Notes: generated by a model not told the origin, from the letters alone. Shown: positions 35,777 to 49,763, numbered from the stretch's first letter. The stretch: DNA of 64,000 nucleotides from Marivita sp. GX14005 (GCF_023370775.1 NZ_JAMCCQ010000003.1:337123-401122), one strand, 5' to 3'. Program-made: numbers and translations.

Positions 35777-36580
35777 ATGAGCATAGAGCAGATCACCGAC
35801 AGCCACTGTCACCTCGACTTTCCCGATTTCGACGATGAACGCCCCGAGGTGATCGCCCGGGCGCTGGACGCCGGCGTGCGGCGCATGGTGACGATCTGCA
35901 CCCGGCTCCGGGTGGAGCCGCAGGTGCGCGCCATCGCCGAAGCGCATGAGCCGGTGTTCTACGCCGCCGGCACCCATCCGATGAGCGCCGCCGAGGAGCC
36001 GATGACGACGGTCGAGGACCTTGTCGCGCTGGCGCGGCATCCGAAATTCGTCGGGATCGGCGAGACCGGGCTGGATTACCACTATACCAGCGACAGCGCC
36101 GACGTGCAGAAGCAATCGCTGCGCGTGCATATCGAGGCGGCGCAGGAAACCGGACTGCCGCTCATCATCCATGCCCGCGCCGCCGATGAGGACATGGCGC
36201 GCATCCTGACCGAAGGGTTCAGGGCACGGCCCTATAGCTGCGTCATGCACTGCTTTTCATCCTCGGCCGAACTGGCGCGTGCCGCTCTCGATCTGGGGTT
36301 CTACCTGTCGATGTCGGGCATCGCGACTTTCCCCAAGAGCGGGGAGCTGCGCAACATTTTCGCGGCCGCCCCGGTCGATCGGATCCTGGTGGAGACCGAC
36401 AGCCCCTATCTCGCCCCGCCGCCCCATCGCGGCAAGCGCAACGAGCCGGCCTATACCGCCCACACCGCGCGCATGGGGGCGGAGATCTTCGGCATGGACT
36501 ACGCCGATTTCGCCGCGCAGACGGAGGCCAATTTCGAACGGCTCTTCACCAAGGCCGCGCAATACAAGGCCGCCGCGTGA
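35777..36580 (+). CDS. tatD: TatD-family metal-dependent hydrolase (DNase)
   Basis: A 267-aa TIM-barrel hydrolase. The metal-binding DSHCHLDF is at about 8-15; GIGETGLDYHY near 94-104, HARAADEDM, MHCFSSS and ETDSPYLAP complete the family motifs. YcfH/TatD proteins are Mg-dependent 3'-exonucleases or deacylases in the cytoplasm. The length matches the family (255-270). The TGA stop overlaps the ATG of the following MBL-fold gene by one base. Confidence 0.94.
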   Translation: MSIEQITDSHCHLDFPDFDDERPEVIARALDAGVRRMVTICTRLRVEPQVRAIAEAHEPVFYAAGTHPMSAAEEPMTTVEDLVALARHPKFVGIGETGLDYHYTSDSADVQKQSLRVHIEAAQETGLPLIIHARAADEDMARILTEGFRARPYSCVMHCFSSSAELARAALDLGFYLSMSGIATFPKSGELRNIFAAAPVDRILVETDSPYLAPPPHRGKRNEPAYTAHTARMGAEIFGMDYADFAAQTEANFERLFTKAAQYKAAA

Positions 36581-37380
36581 TGAGCGAGCTGCGCTTCACC
36601 ATTCTGGGCTGCGGCTCTTCGGGCGGTGTGCCGCGGCTCGGCGGGATCTGGGGCGATTGCGATCCGGCCAATCCGCGCAACATCCGCCGCCGCTGCTCCA
36701 TGCTGGTGGAGCGTGTGGAGGACGGCCGCGCCACGCGGGTTCTCATCGACACCTCGCCGGACATGCGCGCGCAGCTTCTCGACGCCGGGGTCGGCACTCT
36801 CGACGCGGTGGTCTACACGCATAGCCATGCCGATCACGTCCACGGGCTCGACGATCTGCGCATGGTGGTTTTCAACATGAAGCACCGCCTGCAGGTCTGG
36901 GCCGATGGCGACACGCAGAACGATCTCTTCTCGCGCTTCGGCTATGCGTTCGTGCAACCTTCGGACAGCCCCTATCCGCCGATCCTCGAAATGAACACGA
37001 TCGACGGGCCTGTGACGGTCGCCGGCGATGGCGGACCGCTCACGCTCGATCCGTTCCGCGTGGGTCACGGCAGTATCGACGCGCTGGGGTTCCGCATCGG
37101 CGATCTGGCCTATCTGCCGGATGTCGCCGAGATCCCCGAGCCGGTCTGGCACAGCCATCTTTCCGGGCTCGATACCTGGGTGCTCGACGCGCTGCGCCGC
37201 AAGCCGCATCCAACGCACGCGCATTTGGCGCAGGCGCTCGAATGGATGGAGCGGGCAAAACCGCGCCGTGGCGTTCTGACGAATATGCATATCGATCTCG
37301 ACTACGCGACGGTCTCGGCCGAAACGCCCGAGCACATCACCCCGGCTTATGACGGTATGGTGATCACGCTGCCGCTTTGA
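36580..37380 (+). CDS. MBL-fold metallo-hydrolase (PhnP-like)
   Basis: A 266-aa metallo-beta-lactamase-fold enzyme. The metal motif THSHADHVHGLDDLR is near residue 83-97, the N-terminus FTILGCGSSGGVPRLGG and the region TNMHIDLDY near 230 are typical of PhnP-like cyclic phosphodiesterases. It is the constant neighbour of tatD in alphaproteobacteria. The substrate is not known. I choose ATG 36580 over the preceding GTG because it couples to the tatD stop. Confidence 0.9.
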   Translation: MSELRFTILGCGSSGGVPRLGGIWGDCDPANPRNIRRRCSMLVERVEDGRATRVLIDTSPDMRAQLLDAGVGTLDAVVYTHSHADHVHGLDDLRMVVFNMKHRLQVWADGDTQNDLFSRFGYAFVQPSDSPYPPILEMNTIDGPVTVAGDGGPLTLDPFRVGHGSIDALGFRIGDLAYLPDVAEIPEPVWHSHLSGLDTWVLDALRRKPHPTHAHLAQALEWMERAKPRRGVLTNMHIDLDYATVSAETPEHITPAYDGMVITLPL

Positions 37381-37396
37381 TCGAAAGGCTGCGGTG

Positions 37397-38332
37397 ATGC
37401 AGGCGCTGATCGAGATCATCCTGCCGGTCTTCGTCCTTGTCGGCTTTGGCTATGCGGTCGCCTGGCGCGGTATCCTCAGCGCCGGAACGGTGGATGGGTT
37501 GATGATGTTCACCCAGAAGATCGCGATACCCTGCCTTCTGTTCCACGCGATCTGGACGCTCGATTTCGAGGGCAGCTTTTCGATCCCGCTGCTGATGAGC
37601 TTCTATTCCGGCTCGCTTACGGGGTTCTTCGCCGGCCTTCTCGGCGCGCGCTTCCTCTTTGGCCGCGATTGGGAGGATTCGGTGGCGATCGGCTTTTGCT
37701 GCCTTTTCGCCAATTCGGTCCTGCTTGGTCTCGCGATCACCGAACGGGCGTATGGCGCGGATGCGCTGGATGCGAATTTCGCCATCGTCGCTCTGCATTC
37801 GCCCTTCTGCTACGGGCTGGGCATCACGGCCATGGAGATCGTCCGCGCGCGCGCCGCGCGCCAGCCGAATCGAAATGTGCCGAGGCTCGTTCTCAAGGCG
37901 ATGTTCCGCAACGCGCTGGTGATCGGCATCGTGCTGGGCGCGCTCTTCAACCTGGCCGGGCTGTCCCTGGCAGCGCCGCTGTCGGACGCGCTCGACATGA
38001 TGGTGCGCACCGCCCTGCCGACGGCGCTTTTCGCGATGGGCGGGGTGCTCTTTCGCTACCGGCCCGAGGGCGATATGCGCGTAATCCTGTTCGTGTGCGC
38101 GGTCAGCCTCGTGCTGCATCCCGCGATCACCTGGTCACTCGGCTCTGCCTTCGCGCTGGAGGACGGCGCTTTCCGCAGCGCCGTTCTGACGGCCGCAATG
38201 GCGCCCGGGATCAACAGCTACGTCTTCGCCGACATGTACGGCCGCGCCCGCCGCGTCGCGGCCTCCTCGGTCCTGCTGGCCCATGCGCTCTGTGTGGTGA
38301 CCGTCTGGCTCTGGCTCGCTGCCCTGCCGTGA
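37397..38332 (+). CDS. AEC family transporter (auxin efflux carrier type)
   Basis: A 311-aa inner-membrane protein with about ten hydrophobic segments, beginning LIEIILPVFVLVGFGYAVAW. It has the family hallmarks PCLLFHAIWTLDF and APGINSYVFADMYG near the end. AEC proteins export or exchange organic acids or related anions. ATG 37397 is preferred, with AAGG 8 nt before it; a GTG directly precedes it. The stop lies 11 bp before the distal end of the CRISPR array, so the two transcripts converge head-on. Confidence 0.92.
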   Translation: MQALIEIILPVFVLVGFGYAVAWRGILSAGTVDGLMMFTQKIAIPCLLFHAIWTLDFEGSFSIPLLMSFYSGSLTGFFAGLLGARFLFGRDWEDSVAIGFCCLFANSVLLGLAITERAYGADALDANFAIVALHSPFCYGLGITAMEIVRARAARQPNRNVPRLVLKAMFRNALVIGIVLGALFNLAGLSLAAPLSDALDMMVRTALPTALFAMGGVLFRYRPEGDMRVILFVCAVSLVLHPAITWSLGSAFALEDGAFRSAVLTAAMAPGINSYVFADMYGRARRVAASSVLLAHALCVVTVWLWLAALP

Positions 38333-38343
38333 CCGTCGCTCAC

Positions 38344-41117
38344 GGTTCCGTCCCCGCGGTTGCGGGGAACGCGCGGCGGTGATGATTGCTGCGTTGGTCA
38401 TTGCCGGGTCATCCCCGCGGGTGCGGGGAACGCGGCAGCATGACTTGGCGCGGATACCTATGCGTAGGGTCATCCCCGCGGGTGCGGGGAACGCGCGATC
38501 CGCGCGGGCATCTGGGACGTGTCCGGCGGGTCATCCCCGCGGGTGCGGGGAACGCTGGCTTTCGGGCCTCGGCCTATGGATCGTGATCGGGTCATCCCCG
38601 CGGGTGCGGGGAACGCTGTTTAGCGGCATCGGCGGCTTCAGTCTCGGCCGGGTCATCCCCGCGGGTGCGGGGAACGCAGGCGGCGGCGGGGCCAATTCGA
38701 CTAGTGATACGGGTCATCCCCGCGGGTGCGGGGAACGCGTTACCCTGCGCTACTGAACCTCGCCTCAATTCGGGTCATCCCCGCGGGTGCGGGGAACGCG
38801 TCGAGCGCAATTTGTTCGTCGCAGATGTTCGCGGGTCATCCCCGCGGGTGCGGGGAACGCTTCCACGCATCGACCGATAGCAGCGCGATGCCCGGGTCAT
38901 CCCCGCGGGTGCGGGGAACGCACATGCGATCACCGGCTTGACATGCAAGCCGCCGGGTCATCCCCGCGGGTGCGGGGAACGCGAAAGCCGCTCGAACCCA
39001 TCCGTTCCGAGCCGCGGGTCATCCCCGCGGGTGCGGGGAACGCCAGAACGCGCGACATGGGGCGAGGCAACGCGCCGGGTCATCCCCGCGGGTGCGGGGA
39101 ACGCCATGTTAAGCAAGTTCGCACCAACACGGCGGGCGGGTCATCCCCGCGGGTGCGGGGAACGCGTGACGTTCGAGGTCAGCCCCGAGGCTTGCACCGG
39201 GTCATCCCCGCGGGTGCGGGGAACGCGGCCCCGCTGATGGGTCGGAGGTCAGCGAGGCCGGGTCATCCCCGCGGGTGCGGGGAACGCATTCCGACCGCAA
39301 AGCGCTTGGCGTGATTTGCCGGGTCATCCCCGCGGGTGCGGGGAACGCAGGTGGCAGAATTTGCCGAGTGGGACATTGATCGGGTCATCCCCGCGGGTGC
39401 GGGGAACGCGGCCCAGCCCTCCACAAGAACCTCGCGGGTCACGGGTCATCCCCGCGGGTGCGGGGAACGCAGGTTGCGGACCATGCTAACGCCAACCCAA
39501 TCCGGGTCATCCCCGCGGGTGCGGGGAACGCTGCCCCATAATGCGCCGCCGTCTGGCCTCCGCCGGGTCATCCCCGCGGGTGCGGGGAACGCACGCCATC
39601 GAAGGCACATTCGACCTATCCGGCCGGGTCATCCCCGCGGGTGCGGGGAACGCCAAGGCAGCTTTAGCGAGCTATTGCAGACGTCCGGGTCATCCCCGCG
39701 GGTGCGGGGAACGCTCTGCCGCCTCGTCAATCACCCACTTGATGACCGGGTCATCCCCGCGGGTGCGGGGAACGCGGGTGTATTGGAGCATCCGTGGGGC
39801 AGTCATGCGGGTCATCCCCGCGGGTGCGGGGAACGCTTGGCCTTCCAGTTGTAGAAGCTCTGCGGCGTCGGGTCATCCCCGCGGGTGCGGGGAACGCTCA
39901 TTCCATGCGGCGTCACGTTCCGCCTCTGCCGGGTCATCCCCGCGGGTGCGGGGAACGCCCTGTGTGTGAAAGATCGTTACTGGACCGCAGCGGGTCATCC
40001 CCGCGGGTGCGGGGAACGCTCGAGCGCAACAAACCCGCTTGGCCCCTTCCACGGGTCATCCCCGCGGGTGCGGGGAACGCGGGTTCCGCATTCCGGCTAT
40101 ATCGGTCAGGATCGGGTCATCCCCGCGGGTGCGGGGAACGCTGGGAATTGCGCGGCCCGCGCGGTGGCGTTCACGGGTCATCCCCGCGGGTGCGGGGAAC
40201 GCGTGACAAAGAACCGGCCCGGAACCTGATTGCCCGGGTCATCCCCGCGGGTGCGGGGAACGCCTACTTCGTTGGGCTGGAATGTGAGCCTGACGCGGGT
40301 CATCCCCGCGGGTGCGGGGAACGCGATTATGGACGATCCGAAATACGGCGAGCCATCGGGTCATCCCCGCGGGTGCGGGGAACGCATTGATTGGCTCGTG
40401 ACAGAAGCTGGCGCAGACGGGTCATCCCCGCGGGTGCGGGGAACGCCATGGTGCCGTCCGATGACTGGTGGTCTACCTCGGGTCATCCCCGCGGGTGCGG
40501 GGAACGCGTCCGGTTTCGGGAACCAGAACGTGCCGTTCGCGGGTCATCCCCGCGGGTGCGGGGAACGCTCTCTCTGAGGATTGGATAACATGACATTCGA
40601 CGGGTCATCCCCGCGGGTGCGGGGAACGCTCGACCAGACGCGGCAGCAGCGCTTCACGCGCCGGGTCATCCCCGCGGGTGCGGGGAACGCCCGTGCAAGG
40701 CGATGGTCCGTTCCAGTGGGGCCGGGTCATCCCCGCGGGTGCGGGGAACGCTTGCCAGCTACGAAGCGCAATTCCAGACCGACCGGGTCATCCCCGCGGG
40801 TGCGGGGAACGCCCAGCGATTTGACCCATGCCCGCCGCACCTCGCGGGTCATCCCCGCGGGTGCGGGGAACGCCGGGCGGGCGCTGCTGGCACGAAGGAA
40901 CGTCGCGGGTCATCCCCGCGGGTGCGGGGAACGCGGCCGGATTTCCCGCCCGTAAGACCGCACGGCCGGGTCATCCCCGCGGGTGCGGGGAACGCGGAGA
41001 CAAGCACGCTCGCAATGATGGCTGACGCGGGTCATCCCCGCGGGTGCGGGGAACGCTTGTAAAGGGGTCTGGTTTCTGGATGGGTATACGGGTCATCCCC
41101 GCGGGTGCGGGGAACGC
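38344..41117 (-). CRISPR. Type I-E CRISPR array, 46 repeats and 45 spacers
   Basis: A 29-bp repeat, on the transcribed minus strand beginning GCGTTCCCCGCACC and ending CGGGGATGACCCG, recurs every 61 bp exactly from 38405 to 41117 (45 copies), so spacers are 32 bp. One further copy at 38344-38372 is degenerate (six mismatches at its cas-distal end) and marks the old end. The internal CCCCGC/GCGGGG stem fits type I-E. The repeat at 38466 has one change at its spacer-junction base. The leader and cas genes lie at the high-coordinate side, so the youngest spacers are near 41.1 kb. All spacers appear to be different; I found no match to the window by eye, though this is not a search. Confidence 0.99.
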
Positions 41118-41125
41118 TCTTGCTG

Positions 41126-41138
41126 TAAGCAATTGATG
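41126..41138 (-). promoter_or_regulatory. IHF-like site in CRISPR leader
   Basis: On the minus strand CATCAATTGCTTA matches the IHF consensus WATCAANNNNTTR except for the first base. It lies 8 bp from the first repeat, as in type I-E leaders where IHF bends DNA for Cas1-Cas2 integration. Binding is inferred. Confidence 0.6.
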
Positions 41139-41155
41139 CACCACGAAAATCACAA

Positions 41156-41161
41156 TGTCAA
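41156..41161 (-). promoter_or_regulatory. Possible -35 box of the CRISPR leader promoter
   Basis: TTGACA on the minus strand, about 40 bp upstream of the first repeat, in the 61-bp interval between cas2 and the array. No convincing -10 sequence is seen at 17 bp spacing, so this is tentative. Confidence 0.35.
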
Positions 41162-41178
41162 AGAACGTACCGGGGATT

Positions 41179-42392
<1,214 letters not shown>

Positions 42393-42395
42393 CGG

Positions 42396-43066
42396 TCAGG
42401 CGCGCCGGATCAGCATGAGTCCGCAGCCGAACGCCTTGGCCCGGCCGAAGCCTTGGCCGAGCCGGGCGAGAAACGTCTCGGGATCGTTGACGTTAAGCGT
42501 TCCCACGAGATCCAGCACACCGAAGCGGGGGCGCCCCTTTCGGTTGGGCAATCGCGGCATCTGGAGGACCGAATAGTCCTCTACCGAAACCTCGTCCGGG
42601 GCAAAGCCGCCGCGCTGCCCCTGCCCCTCCAGCCAGGTTTGTGCCGCCTGCCGGGCAAGGTCCATGCGCTGCGCGGCGCGCTGATCCTTCGGCACGCCGT
42701 GCAGCGCGTCCATCACCACGTCGACGCGGCGGCCCCTGCCGTTGCCCGCCCGATCCTTCGTCGCATTGGCGCGCAGTTGAAAGGCCAGCCGGTCGCCCGC
42801 GCGCAGATCGGGGGCAAAAGCGCGCGTTTCGGGCGGCTCGAAGAAAGGGGCGTTGCCGGGGGGGCGCGCCGAGAGGACGAGATAGCCGCCTTGCCCGTCC
42901 GCGCGCCAGAGGAAATCACGTTCGGCCGCGGGATCACCGGCGAAAAGCGACCAAAGCAGGCGGTGATCGGCATCGCTGCGCCGCCCCGCCTCCGGCGGTT
43001 CGATGAGCGCGCGCACGGCGTCGAGCGACACGTCCCGGCGCTTTTGAAGCCGCGAGAGATAGAGCG

Positions 43067-43070
<4 letters not shown>
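42396..43070 (-). CDS. cas6e: CRISPR RNA endonuclease Cas6e
   Basis: A 224-aa Cas6e (CasE), the ribonuclease that cuts the pre-crRNA at the base of the repeat hairpin and stays in Cascade. It begins TLYLSRLQKRRDVSLDAV, has the likely active-site His in SDADHRLLWSLF at about 36-41 and ends with the Gly-rich loop GFGRAKAFGCGLMLIRRA typical of the RAMP fold. It overlaps cas5e by 4 bp and lies 3 bp before cas1. Confidence 0.95.
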
Positions 43071-45312
<2,242 letters not shown>

Positions 45313-45316
<4 letters not shown>

Positions 45317-46788
45317 GCCGGTTCCTCTTGCTGCAATTGGCCGACCGTAGATACGAAATCGGGAAACTTCTTCGGACCGAGGGCCAGCAGGTTGCGGCGC
45401 GCCCTGACGATCTCTGCCTGTTGCTTTGAACTGCGCGCATCAATGGTGGGAACGGCGCGCGCGTCGAAAAGCGCCAGCGCCGTGCGGCGCAGATCGGCGA
45501 TATAGGTTTCGGCGAAATCCTCCGGCAGCCGTTCTTTCGCCAGATCGCCGATCCGCGCGAGGAAGCCCGGCTCCGTGCGGACAAAGAACTCCTCCCGGAC
45601 CGCGTCGCGCGCCTCGCCCGATGCAATCACCGCACCCATCGCGCCGCGCAATACCTGGGCGACCTTGTCGGCCACGGAGATCATCTGCTCAACCGGTCGT
45701 TCGCGCCCGTTCGGCAGATCGAGCAGCGGCTGGACCGAGTGGAGAAAGCTGCGCGGGGTGGCGTTCTTCATCGCCCAGCCCGCCACGATCAGGGTTGACT
45801 TCGGCCCGCGCCGCAGACGCGCGCGCTCCTGCCAAGTTTCGACCGCCTGCGCACGACGCTTCTCGTCCTTGGCGTCCCTGACATTGGCGACCACCCCAAG
45901 CCAGTTGCGATAGCCGAACCCGCCGGGTTTGGGATGGACCGGCAAAAGCTCGGCCCCCTCTTTCACCCGGTAATAGGGGGAGAGGGGATGCTGCCAGCCG
46001 GCGTAATTCGTGCCCGAAGGTTTTTGAATCGCGCCCGTGATGGCACCGTCTTCGTCCTGCATCAGCCAAAGCCGACGCGGCATACCGAAAAACGCTTCGA
46101 CCTTGTGGCCGTGTTCGGGATAGGTCTGCGTATCGCCCTTGCCATCCGACAGGCGCGTGGGGCGCATCCAGGGCAGATCCTCCGGGCTGGCCGGAATGCC
46201 GTAAGGCACGTTCGCCCAAACGAGCGGCCAGAGCCCTTCTCCCGGATCGACCAACGTGACCATCGGCCCTCCGCCGCGCATCGACGTGCGGATACCCGCC
46301 CCGCCGGCCGGTGCAAACGCCTGAAGTGTGTAAAGCGTCATGGCAGCGAGCGTCGGTTGCAGCGCGGCATAGCGACCCTGCCGCACCATGAGATCGGCGT
46401 TCTTTCTTGCCGAACTTGCCCCGGCCGAGTCGATGAAAAGCTTGTCGGCCGGAATCGCTTCACCCTCCAGCCCGCCCAGTTCCTGCAAGAAGCGCGGGCC
46501 ATCCCCGGTCAGGTTGAAGGCCGGGGCGAAGGGCGATAGCGCGTCGCGCAGCGCTTCGGCGGTCAGCCCGGCGCGCCAGGCGTTCAAATCCTCGGGCGGG
46601 GCGGCCATCAAAATCAGCCCGATCAGCAATTCGTAACAGGCCAGATCGAGATCGGCGCGCGGCCAGTCCGGCGCGGCGATTGCGGGATCGATCATTTCCC
46701 AAGGCGCGATCACCCGCGATGCGCCGTCTTTGAGACGCACGGGAATCCAGCGATCGTTCAGAAGATTAAGACCTGTTCCTTGCTCCAT
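45313..46788 (-). CDS. cse1: CRISPR Cascade large subunit Cse1
   Basis: A 491-aa Cse1 (CasA), the PAM-recognising large subunit that recruits Cas3. It begins GTGLNLLNDRWIPVRLKDG, with LFIDSAGASSARKNADLMVRQGRY (partly DLMVRQGRYAALQPTLAAM) and GGAGIRTSMRGGGPMVTLV. It is the first gene of the Cascade operon, with its own 80-bp upstream gap after cas3. Length is typical (about 500 aa). Confidence 0.95.
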
Positions 46789-46844
46789 GCTCCAACCCGG
46801 ACCCTTGCATTTTTGTGGACATCAGGCCATACACGACATGGTTG

Positions 46845-46850
46845 TGTCAA
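46845..46850 (-). promoter_or_regulatory. Possible -35 box ahead of the Cascade genes
   Basis: TTGACA on the minus strand in the 80-bp gap between cas3 and cse1. Its presence and the gap suggest that Cascade can be transcribed separately from cas3. No good -10 is visible, so this is tentative. Confidence 0.35.
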
Positions 46851-46868
46851 CAGGCTAGTGAGTTCTTT

Positions 46869-49334
46869 CTAAAAGAATAATAGCCCTGCATCTTTGTCAT
46901 ATCGCAACCCCTCGCATATCGTCCCATCCTGGGCCACGGGGCAGATCGTGACGCTGTTGTGCTTCCAGTCGGGCCAGTCGGCACTCAGCGCGGCGATTGC
47001 GCTGTCTGTCTGATCCGGCAGATCCAGCGCGGCGAGCCGGCGTTCGGAGGCTTGCACTTCGGACAGCGGCAGCGCACCGAGGGAGGCGTCTTCGGCCCAT
47101 GGCGCCAATGCGCCGTCCTGCCAGCGCACCAGCAGCAGGATACGTTGCGGCTGACCGAGACGCGTGGGGTAATCGGTGTCCGCCGCGCCTGCGGCGGCTG
47201 CGCGAAACCCGTCCTCCAGCGAGACGAGGTTCTGCCGCGCGTGATTGGCCTGGGCAAAGCCCGCGCCGCGCCGCTCGGATTCCGCCGCCTCGATGGGTTC
47301 CGGCACCGGGCAATCCGCCTCGCCCGCCTCGATCAGAGCGCGCAAACCTGACGGGGCACGGATCTCGCCCGCCTCGAAGATCGCCTTGGCGGAACGCCAT
47401 TGCACCGCCGCGTTGTAAGTCCAGGCTCCGCCCTCCAGAACCTGTGACAGCCAATGCGGGCTATCGACCTTTTCCGGATCAGGCGCGAGCACATGCAACA
47501 CCGGCGCGGCAACCGGGCGCGTTTTTGCCGGGCGGCGGTCCATGTGACGCCAGAGCCGGCCGGCCCGCTGCACCAGGGCCGCCACCGGGGCAAGATCGCT
47601 AACCATCACATCGAAATCGAGATCGAGCGAGCTTTCCACCACTTGAGTAGCGACCAGCACCCGGCCGGGGCGATCCGCGCGGTTCTTGCCGAAACGCTCC
47701 AGCGCTTCCTCCTCCAGACGCTTGCGATCAATCAGTGCAAAGCGGGCGTGAAGCAGGTCGGCCTCCACCCCTGCGGCACGCAGCGCCTCGGCCCCGGCGA
47801 TGGCATCATCCACCGCATTGCGCACCCAGACGCAGGCGGCCCCCATGCGCGCCGCCTCGGCCAGATACGCCACCGTTTCGCCGGCCGATGACATGCGCTG
47901 GATTTGCACCGGACCACGCGGCCCGGTTTCTTGCGGAAAATCACGTCGCGCCGTGCCGCCCGCGATGCTCAGCGCGGGAAACGCCGGATCGCTTTCTACG
48001 CCGCCATAGGTGCTCATCAGCCTCGCGCGCAAGGCAAGGGGCAGCGTCGCCGTCAGCAGGATCGCGGAGCCGCCCGCCATCCGGTGCGCTTGCAACAGGC
48101 GCACCACTTCCTCGGTCATGTATGGATCGCCGGTTTCGTGCACCTCGTCGATGATGAGGATCTTGGAGGACAGCCCGTAAAGCCTGAGCGTCGAGAATTT
48201 CGTCGGCAACACGCCGAGCAATGCCTGATCGACAGTGCCGACGCCGACATCGGCCAGCAGCGCGCGCCGGCGATTGTCGGCCAGCCACAACGCACAGGCC
48301 GGACCGCCCGAACCGGATGCGTCACGCCCTACAAGATCGGCGAACGCTTTGGACAGGCCGGACCGGCCATGCGCGAGGGTCAGGCTGGGCGCGCCGTTAT
48401 AAAGCCTTCCGATCGCCTCGGCCGCCCGGCCGAACATCGCGTCCGCCGTCGCCATGGTCGGCAGCGCGATGTAGAGCCCCCTGCCCTTGCCCGCCGCCAT
48501 CATCCTCTGCGCCAGCATCAGGGCGGCCTCGGTCTTGCCCGCGCCGGTTTCGTCCTCGATCACCGCCAGCATCGGACCCTCCGGCATGGCGATTTCGCTG
48601 CAGGCAAGCTGCATCGGGCGCGGTTTCGGGAAATCGAATAGCGGTTCGGTTGCCAGCGATGGACATTCCAACCCCGCTTCGGCGACCGCGCGGCGCGCTT
48701 TCTTGCGCGCAAGTCCGAGATAGGCCGAAGGATCGGGGCCCGGAGCGCAGGCGGGAAACCACTGTGTATTTGAGCCGATCCAGTCCGCGGCCGTCACAAG
48801 GCCCGGCACCCACCAGCTGAGCGCGACCGCATCATGAGCGCTCAAGCCCCCCAGCGACGCTCTGGGCCAAAGTTCGAAAAACGCGTCGATTACCGCACCG
48901 GAATCGCTGCGCGCCTTACCGCCCGCGTCAAACGCAATATCGACCAGGTCTTCGGTATTTGCCGAAGGTGGCCTTCCATGGTGACCGGCGGTTGCGGCGT
49001 AGAGTTGGAAATGCGCATCGGGATCGCCGCCGAGCCGATCGAAGAGCTTGTCCCTGTGATGGTCGAGCAAGGCTTCGGTCACTTGCCAATGGCGATAGGC
49101 GCCCTGCGGCGCGCCGGTTTGGATCATGGCGCGAAACTTCGCGCCGATCTTGCCCAGATCGTGTAACGCGACAAAGAGGACCACCGCATCGCGCAGATCG
49201 CCCGAAAACGCTTCGCTCTCCAGCAAAACCTCCGCCACGGCCGCGATATCGAGCATGTGATAGACAGCCGGATGCGCCGGCCCGCCCGGCGTATCGCTGC
49301 TTTTTCCCGGCCAGTCGTTTAAGATTTGTTCCAT
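46869..49334 (-). CDS. cas3: CRISPR nuclease-helicase Cas3
   Basis: An 821-aa Cas3 that unwinds and degrades DNA targeted by Cascade. The N-terminal HD nuclease domain has HPAVYH (21-26), HD at 58-59 (LHDLGKIGAKFR) and AGHHGRP (116-122). The SF2 helicase has ETGAGKT (262-268), DEVH (396-399), LTATLP, and VESSLDLDFD followed by QRAGRLWRH. All are intact. I choose ATG 49334; a TTG seven codons upstream is an alternative. It is the first cas gene and lies 178 bp from tRNA-Leu. Confidence 0.95.
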   Translation of the reverse strand: MEQILNDWPGKSSDTPGGPAHPAVYHMLDIAAVAEVLLESEAFSGDLRDAVVLFVALHDLGKIGAKFRAMIQTGAPQGAYRHWQVTEALLDHHRDKLFDRLGGDPDAHFQLYAATAGHHGRPPSANTEDLVDIAFDAGGKARSDSGAVIDAFFELWPRASLGGLSAHDAVALSWWVPGLVTAADWIGSNTQWFPACAPGPDPSAYLGLARKKARRAVAEAGLECPSLATEPLFDFPKPRPMQLACSEIAMPEGPMLAVIEDETGAGKTEAALMLAQRMMAAGKGRGLYIALPTMATADAMFGRAAEAIGRLYNGAPSLTLAHGRSGLSKAFADLVGRDASGSGGPACALWLADNRRRALLADVGVGTVDQALLGVLPTKFSTLRLYGLSSKILIIDEVHETGDPYMTEEVVRLLQAHRMAGGSAILLTATLPLALRARLMSTYGGVESDPAFPALSIAGGTARRDFPQETGPRGPVQIQRMSSAGETVAYLAEAARMGAACVWVRNAVDDAIAGAEALRAAGVEADLLHARFALIDRKRLEEEALERFGKNRADRPGRVLVATQVVESSLDLDFDVMVSDLAPVAALVQRAGRLWRHMDRRPAKTRPVAAPVLHVLAPDPEKVDSPHWLSQVLEGGAWTYNAAVQWRSAKAIFEAGEIRAPSGLRALIEAGEADCPVPEPIEAAESERRGAGFAQANHARQNLVSLEDGFRAAAAGAADTDYPTRLGQPQRILLLVRWQDGALAPWAEDASLGALPLSEVQASERRLAALDLPDQTDSAIAALSADWPDWKHNSVTICPVAQDGTICEGLRYDKDAGLLFF

Positions 49335-49512
49335 ATCGTCCGAGACTTCCAGCAAGGCAGACCCGGTGGAAAAGATCGCAGGTTTCGAAAAGGTTCAACC
49401 CCGGCAATGGCCCCCCGCGCAACCTCGCATCGACAGGTTCGGCAACCGTCGATCAGCGAGCCGGAGACGCAGGAGCGGACGCGATGAGCGTTGCGATACT
49501 TTTGAAGATGAA

Positions 49513-49599
49513 TGGTGCGGTCGAGAAGACTCGAACTTCCACGGGAGTTACCCCACAGCGACCTCAACGCTGCGCGTCTACCAATTCCGCCACGACCGC
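49513..49599 (-). tRNA. tRNA-Leu (anticodon GAG)
   Basis: An 87-nt class II tRNA on the minus strand. The acceptor arms GCGGTCG and CGACCGC pair perfectly, followed by A73 and an encoded CCA. The anticodon loop TTGAGGT gives GAG, the variable arm is long (TGTGGGGTAACTCCCGT) and the D loop has AATTGGTAGAC. It sits between cas3 and lipB and marks the edge of the CRISPR-Cas locus. Confidence 0.97.
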
Positions 49600-49763
49600 A
49601 CTGCCGATGACTTGGTAGGCGGGTGATTAGCGAATGGGGCAAAGCGGGGCAAGAGCAAAAACGCACCGAATTTTGGCACTCGCTTTCATCGGCGTCGAAT
49701 ATTGCAAAATGGCGCCCGACATGGTGAGAAGGACCGAGCAAATCCAATGCGACAGGCGCGACA

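Noticed and set aside
38379..41062. Many long plus-strand ORFs with repeated RVIPAGAGNA / GHPRGCGER / GSSPRVRGT peptides
   Set aside because: They are the CRISPR repeat read in three frames; the 61-bp period shifts the frame each unit. They are not proteins.
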